This document shows, piece after piece, positions 62,501 through 64,000 of a stretch of DNA of 64,000 nt (position 1 is its first letter; each line of letters starts with the position of its first letter). Source of the stretch: Nocardioides baekrokdamisoli (GTDB lineage Bacteria > Actinomycetota > Actinomycetes > Propionibacteriales > Nocardioidaceae); NCBI RefSeq assembly GCF_003945325.1, contig NZ_AP019307.1:1-64000 (forward strand), given 5' to 3'. Below the pieces are notes generated by a model, which did not search any database, was not told the origin of the DNA, and saw only the letters and a program-made list of their open reading frames with translations. Position numbers and translations under genes: made by a program.

Positions 62501-64000
62501 TGGTCCCACTTCCCAACCGTGCCGGCCGACAGGTCAGGTAGACCGCTGCCGGAGGTCGGGACGTTGTAGACCACCGACGTCAGGGTCGCGGTCCCGCCAC
62601 CAGCAGAAGCCGGGTTGGGGCGGGTGAGGTTCGCGAACTTAGTCGGCGACCCGGCGTAGTTGATGGTGTACGGTGCCTGGCCCGGCGGGGTCAGCATGGT
62701 TAGACGGTTGCCGGAGTCGTAGCCGTAGGAGGTCGACAGGTTCGTGCGAGGGTCGGTTTCGGTCACCAGACGCCCAGTGTTGTCGTACTTGTAGGCGGCC
62801 ACCGGGATCGAGTCCATGCCGGCGCCACCAGACTTGGTCGGGTTGTAGATCCGTAGATTGATCGAGGACACCTGCCCGGCGAAGTCACCAGAAGCGGTTG
62901 ACGTTGCGGTGGTTGTGGTCGCGTAGTTGATGTCCAACGCGCGGCACCCGGGTGCGAGGGTGCCGGTTGCGGGGCAGTTGCTTGCGGTCATGCCGGTCGG
63001 GATCGGCGCCAGGATCCGGGTCACTCGGCCCGAACCGTCGAGGGTGTAGGTGGTGGTTCCGCTTCCGGGCTGCGCCACCGATACCGGTGCGAACACACCC
63101 GCAACACCGGTTCCGGGGGCCGTCGTGGCGTGGAAAGTGGTTGCCGTGCCATCTGCCTCGGTCACAGCAACGACGGTGGAGGAGCCAGTTCCGGATACGG
63201 TCGCCGAGACGCCCGCAGCGATCGTGTCGGGATCCACTGCGGTCCACGATCCAGTGGTCAGATTGCCACCGGTGCGGCGAACAGGTCCGCCGGCTGGTGC
63301 GAACACCATCGGAGTGCCCTGCGCGTCAACCAAAGCCAGCGTTCCGTCGGTCTGGGTGTTGTCGACCAGCTGGTCACCAGCCAGGCCACTGCCCGCGGTC
63401 CCATCCAACGACGCGGTCCACCCAGGTCCGAAGACCGATTCGGCAGGGTCAACCGGACCGGCGAACGTCGAGTGGGTGCGAGACAGCGACAAAGTGCCGT
63501 TGTATCCGGGGACTGTGACGTCGGTGGCAGTCGTGGTGAACTCGCCGGTCCACAATGCCACCTCACCGGGGCCCGCGTGGGTGGTCGGGAAGCCGTTCCC
63601 GAATGCGTGCGGCAGCCGAATGGTTCGCACCTGCTGGTTGGTCCAAGTGCAGTAACTGGTTCCGGGATAGGTAACACACACCTGAAGTTCCAGCGTCGTC
63701 GGCACGCGTGGGTCGAGGTTGATGCCGGCGGCGGCGTCGCGGGTCGCGGTGGTGGTGTCCCAGGTTCCAGAGATAGAAACGCCACCGGTGCCCGGGTTGT
63801 TGGCAACCGTCAGAGATGTTGCGTCGTTCCACCCGGTGTTGGCATCGCCGCCGTTCGGCAGACGCCAACGCAGTTCAGCCGTGGCCTGGCCACCTGAGGG
63901 TGGGGCAGGGGCGCTGGCCTGAATCGCGACGGTGCTGGTGGTTTGGGTAACCGCGGAAGCTGACGGGCTGTTCATGGCAACGGTGCCATACCCGAACCCG
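59578..64000 (-). CDS. RHS-repeat polymorphic toxin, 5' end beyond window
   Basis: At least 1,470 residues; the frame is open to the window edge, so the N terminus is missing. YD/RHS repeats fill the centre (GYDSGNRLTMLTPPG, SYDLAGRLSQVQDR and many more). The RHS core ends with GARIYNPSTGGFTSTDPVYGG, then DPVNRGDLSG. The final 119 residues (59578-59937) are the variable toxin tip, Tyr/Trp-rich (WHTYYKSYYFYYKQ and WSGGPGWWVYVG), of unknown class. The tip is visibly more AT-rich than the repeats. RHS shells release such tips into neighbours. A putative immunity gene follows. Confidence 0.93.
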   Translation of the reverse strand, partial: GFGYGTVAMNSPSASAVTQTTSTVAIQASAPAPPSGGQATAELRWRLPNGGDANTGWNDATSLTVANNPGTGGVSISGTWDTTTATRDAAAGINLDPRVPTTLELQVCVTYPGTSYCTWTNQQVRTIRLPHAFGNGFPTTHAGPGEVALWTGEFTTTATDVTVPGYNGTLSLSRTHSTFAGPVDPAESVFGPGWTASLDGTAGSGLAGDQLVDNTQTDGTLALVDAQGTPMVFAPAGGPVRRTGGNLTTGSWTAVDPDTIAAGVSATVSGTGSSTVVAVTEADGTATTFHATTAPGTGVAGVFAPVSVAQPGSGTTTYTLDGSGRVTRILAPIPTGMTASNCPATGTLAPGCRALDINYATTTTATSTASGDFAGQVSSINLRIYNPTKSGGAGMDSIPVAAYKYDNTGRLVTETDPRTNLSTSYGYDSGNRLTMLTPPGQAPYTINYAGSPTKFANLTRPNPASAGGGTATLTSVVYNVPTSGSGLPDLSAGTVGKWDQAAAPTHAYAVFGQNHPVSSIDPSQIGSSNWVYAQIQATDDKGFTVNAATYGAGDWQRSAIDYDASTQQVIKTISPTDIDQVLTYGADPNTVGTITQYNTATNGPASTPSGSVITDVWLPSRPVALANGTTVSARPHTHTTYDQGSPDNGVNPTTNQGWELPTSVTQTVSSPLISNGDLTDTAHITKTGYGNTEASWELGLPTSNTQVVDGGSGDITKSTGYDSEGRVISQSQPMSNGSDAGTRDTVYYTVAANSGVPQCGGHPEWAGSVCETYFAAQANGHDQVTTTDSAYNTYLVPSTVIETANGATRTRSISFDSAGRPITSRTTASGLTGSTPVNGTGIDYDPSTGLAVRVWALNSSGGHIGDPITTGYDSWGRTIGYSPSSVVTTTTTYNSAGQVSSIADTAGTKSFGYGTDANGNAENRGMPTSETITGGPGGNIAFAGAYDRSGALVVQKLPAGVTQKVQTDPAEQVVGMTYSGQVTTVNPDNSTSVNPNGPWLGWTLTRDSLGRITRENTPAAGGYVTGGIDPTKTLAAAPFDRSYSYDLAGRLSQVQDRTAAAGAGVNSSTGEPNGAGCVTRSYAFDKNGNRLSLATAPAASDGTCQTSSGTSTRTWGWDAGDRTTNSGYVFDAFGRQTTLPAADAPQSGGGNITLGYYDTDAVASISQGSSSTTFTLDQSQRRSIQTETAGSVVTTTARTYDDTSDNPAYVDVTNGGATTRTRYATSLGGDLGLTITSSGSTSAQITLADPNGDVVATADVTSNTTPAVGISGWSDQDEYGNPLENTPSAITAGIGYGWAGTSQRATVDSGLMLMGARIYNPSTGGFTSTDPVYGGNHTTYAYPSDPVNRGDLSGAAGSWHTYYKSYYFYYKQTNGIAGYFGYTHWTENLMNGIVAKVLAKDPFATFAYYGNWVNTTYYWQWRWANKVHGPQQYRIMADTIVYTYARLLFWSGGPGWWVYVGTVEDYHQDGDIW

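Noticed and set aside
1..64000. CRISPR arrays, rRNA or tRNA genes
   Set aside because: No regularly spaced repeats and no tRNA or rRNA signature was found on either strand.

Overview
The window is 64 kb of high-GC DNA with GTG starts, ATGA/GTGA stop-start overlaps, many TetR regulators and frequent GTACG in coding sequence. A complete mce lipid-import operon places it in the Actinobacteria. The mix fits Nocardioides or a relative (Nocardioidaceae, Propionibacteriales), but that placement is inferred; no rRNA or tRNA is present to test it.

Layout. (1) 0-12.3 kb, ordinary metabolic chromosome: the tail of a RES-domain toxin, a DUF3817 membrane protein, a YefM/RelE-type toxin-antitoxin pair with a palindromic operator, a reductase, an alpha/beta hydrolase, a TetR/thioesterase pair, a TetR/acyl-CoA dehydrogenase pair, an M48 protease, an odd chimeric small protein, a flavin monooxygenase, a LuxR/TPR regulator and an MFS exporter. 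(2) 12.2-23.7 kb, lipid uptake locus: TetR with two tandem 20-bp operators, an mpaB/latex-clearing-type oxygenase, a CrtC/AttH-like protein, two YrbE permeases, six Mce proteins and a DoxX protein, nearly all translationally coupled or closely spaced. (3) 23.7-29.4 kb, minus strand: a TetR and two large LuxR-type signal ATPases. One of these has lost its Walker A lysine. (4) 29.7-43.3 kb, surface polysaccharide locus: GT2, flippase, a fused GT4-GT4 protein, a separate GT4, two secreted glycosidase-like proteins (one without its nucleophile), a Wzy/GT-C-like membrane protein, a coiled-coil protein and an ATP-grasp ligase. Three intergenic regions here carry the same tandem site, GGGTGAA-N5-GGGTGAA, which suggests one shared regulator.

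(5) 43.4-59 kb, accessory region with visibly lower GC: a tyrosine integrase with an excisionase-like protein and a two-gene unknown cargo, a GT-C-like membrane protein, a UbiA prenyltransferase, a histidine kinase/response regulator pair, small HTH and Cys-rich proteins, a 709-residue unknown protein between imperfect direct repeats, and a nucleotidyltransferase broken by a stop and an apparent frameshift. (6) 59.2-64 kb: an RHS polymorphic toxin open at the window edge, followed by a small four-helix membrane protein placed where an immunity protein would be.

The most notable candidates for new biology are the polysaccharide locus with its shared tandem operator, the glycosidase/pseudo-glycosidase pair and the fused glycosyltransferase, and the RHS tip toxin with its putative membrane immunity protein.
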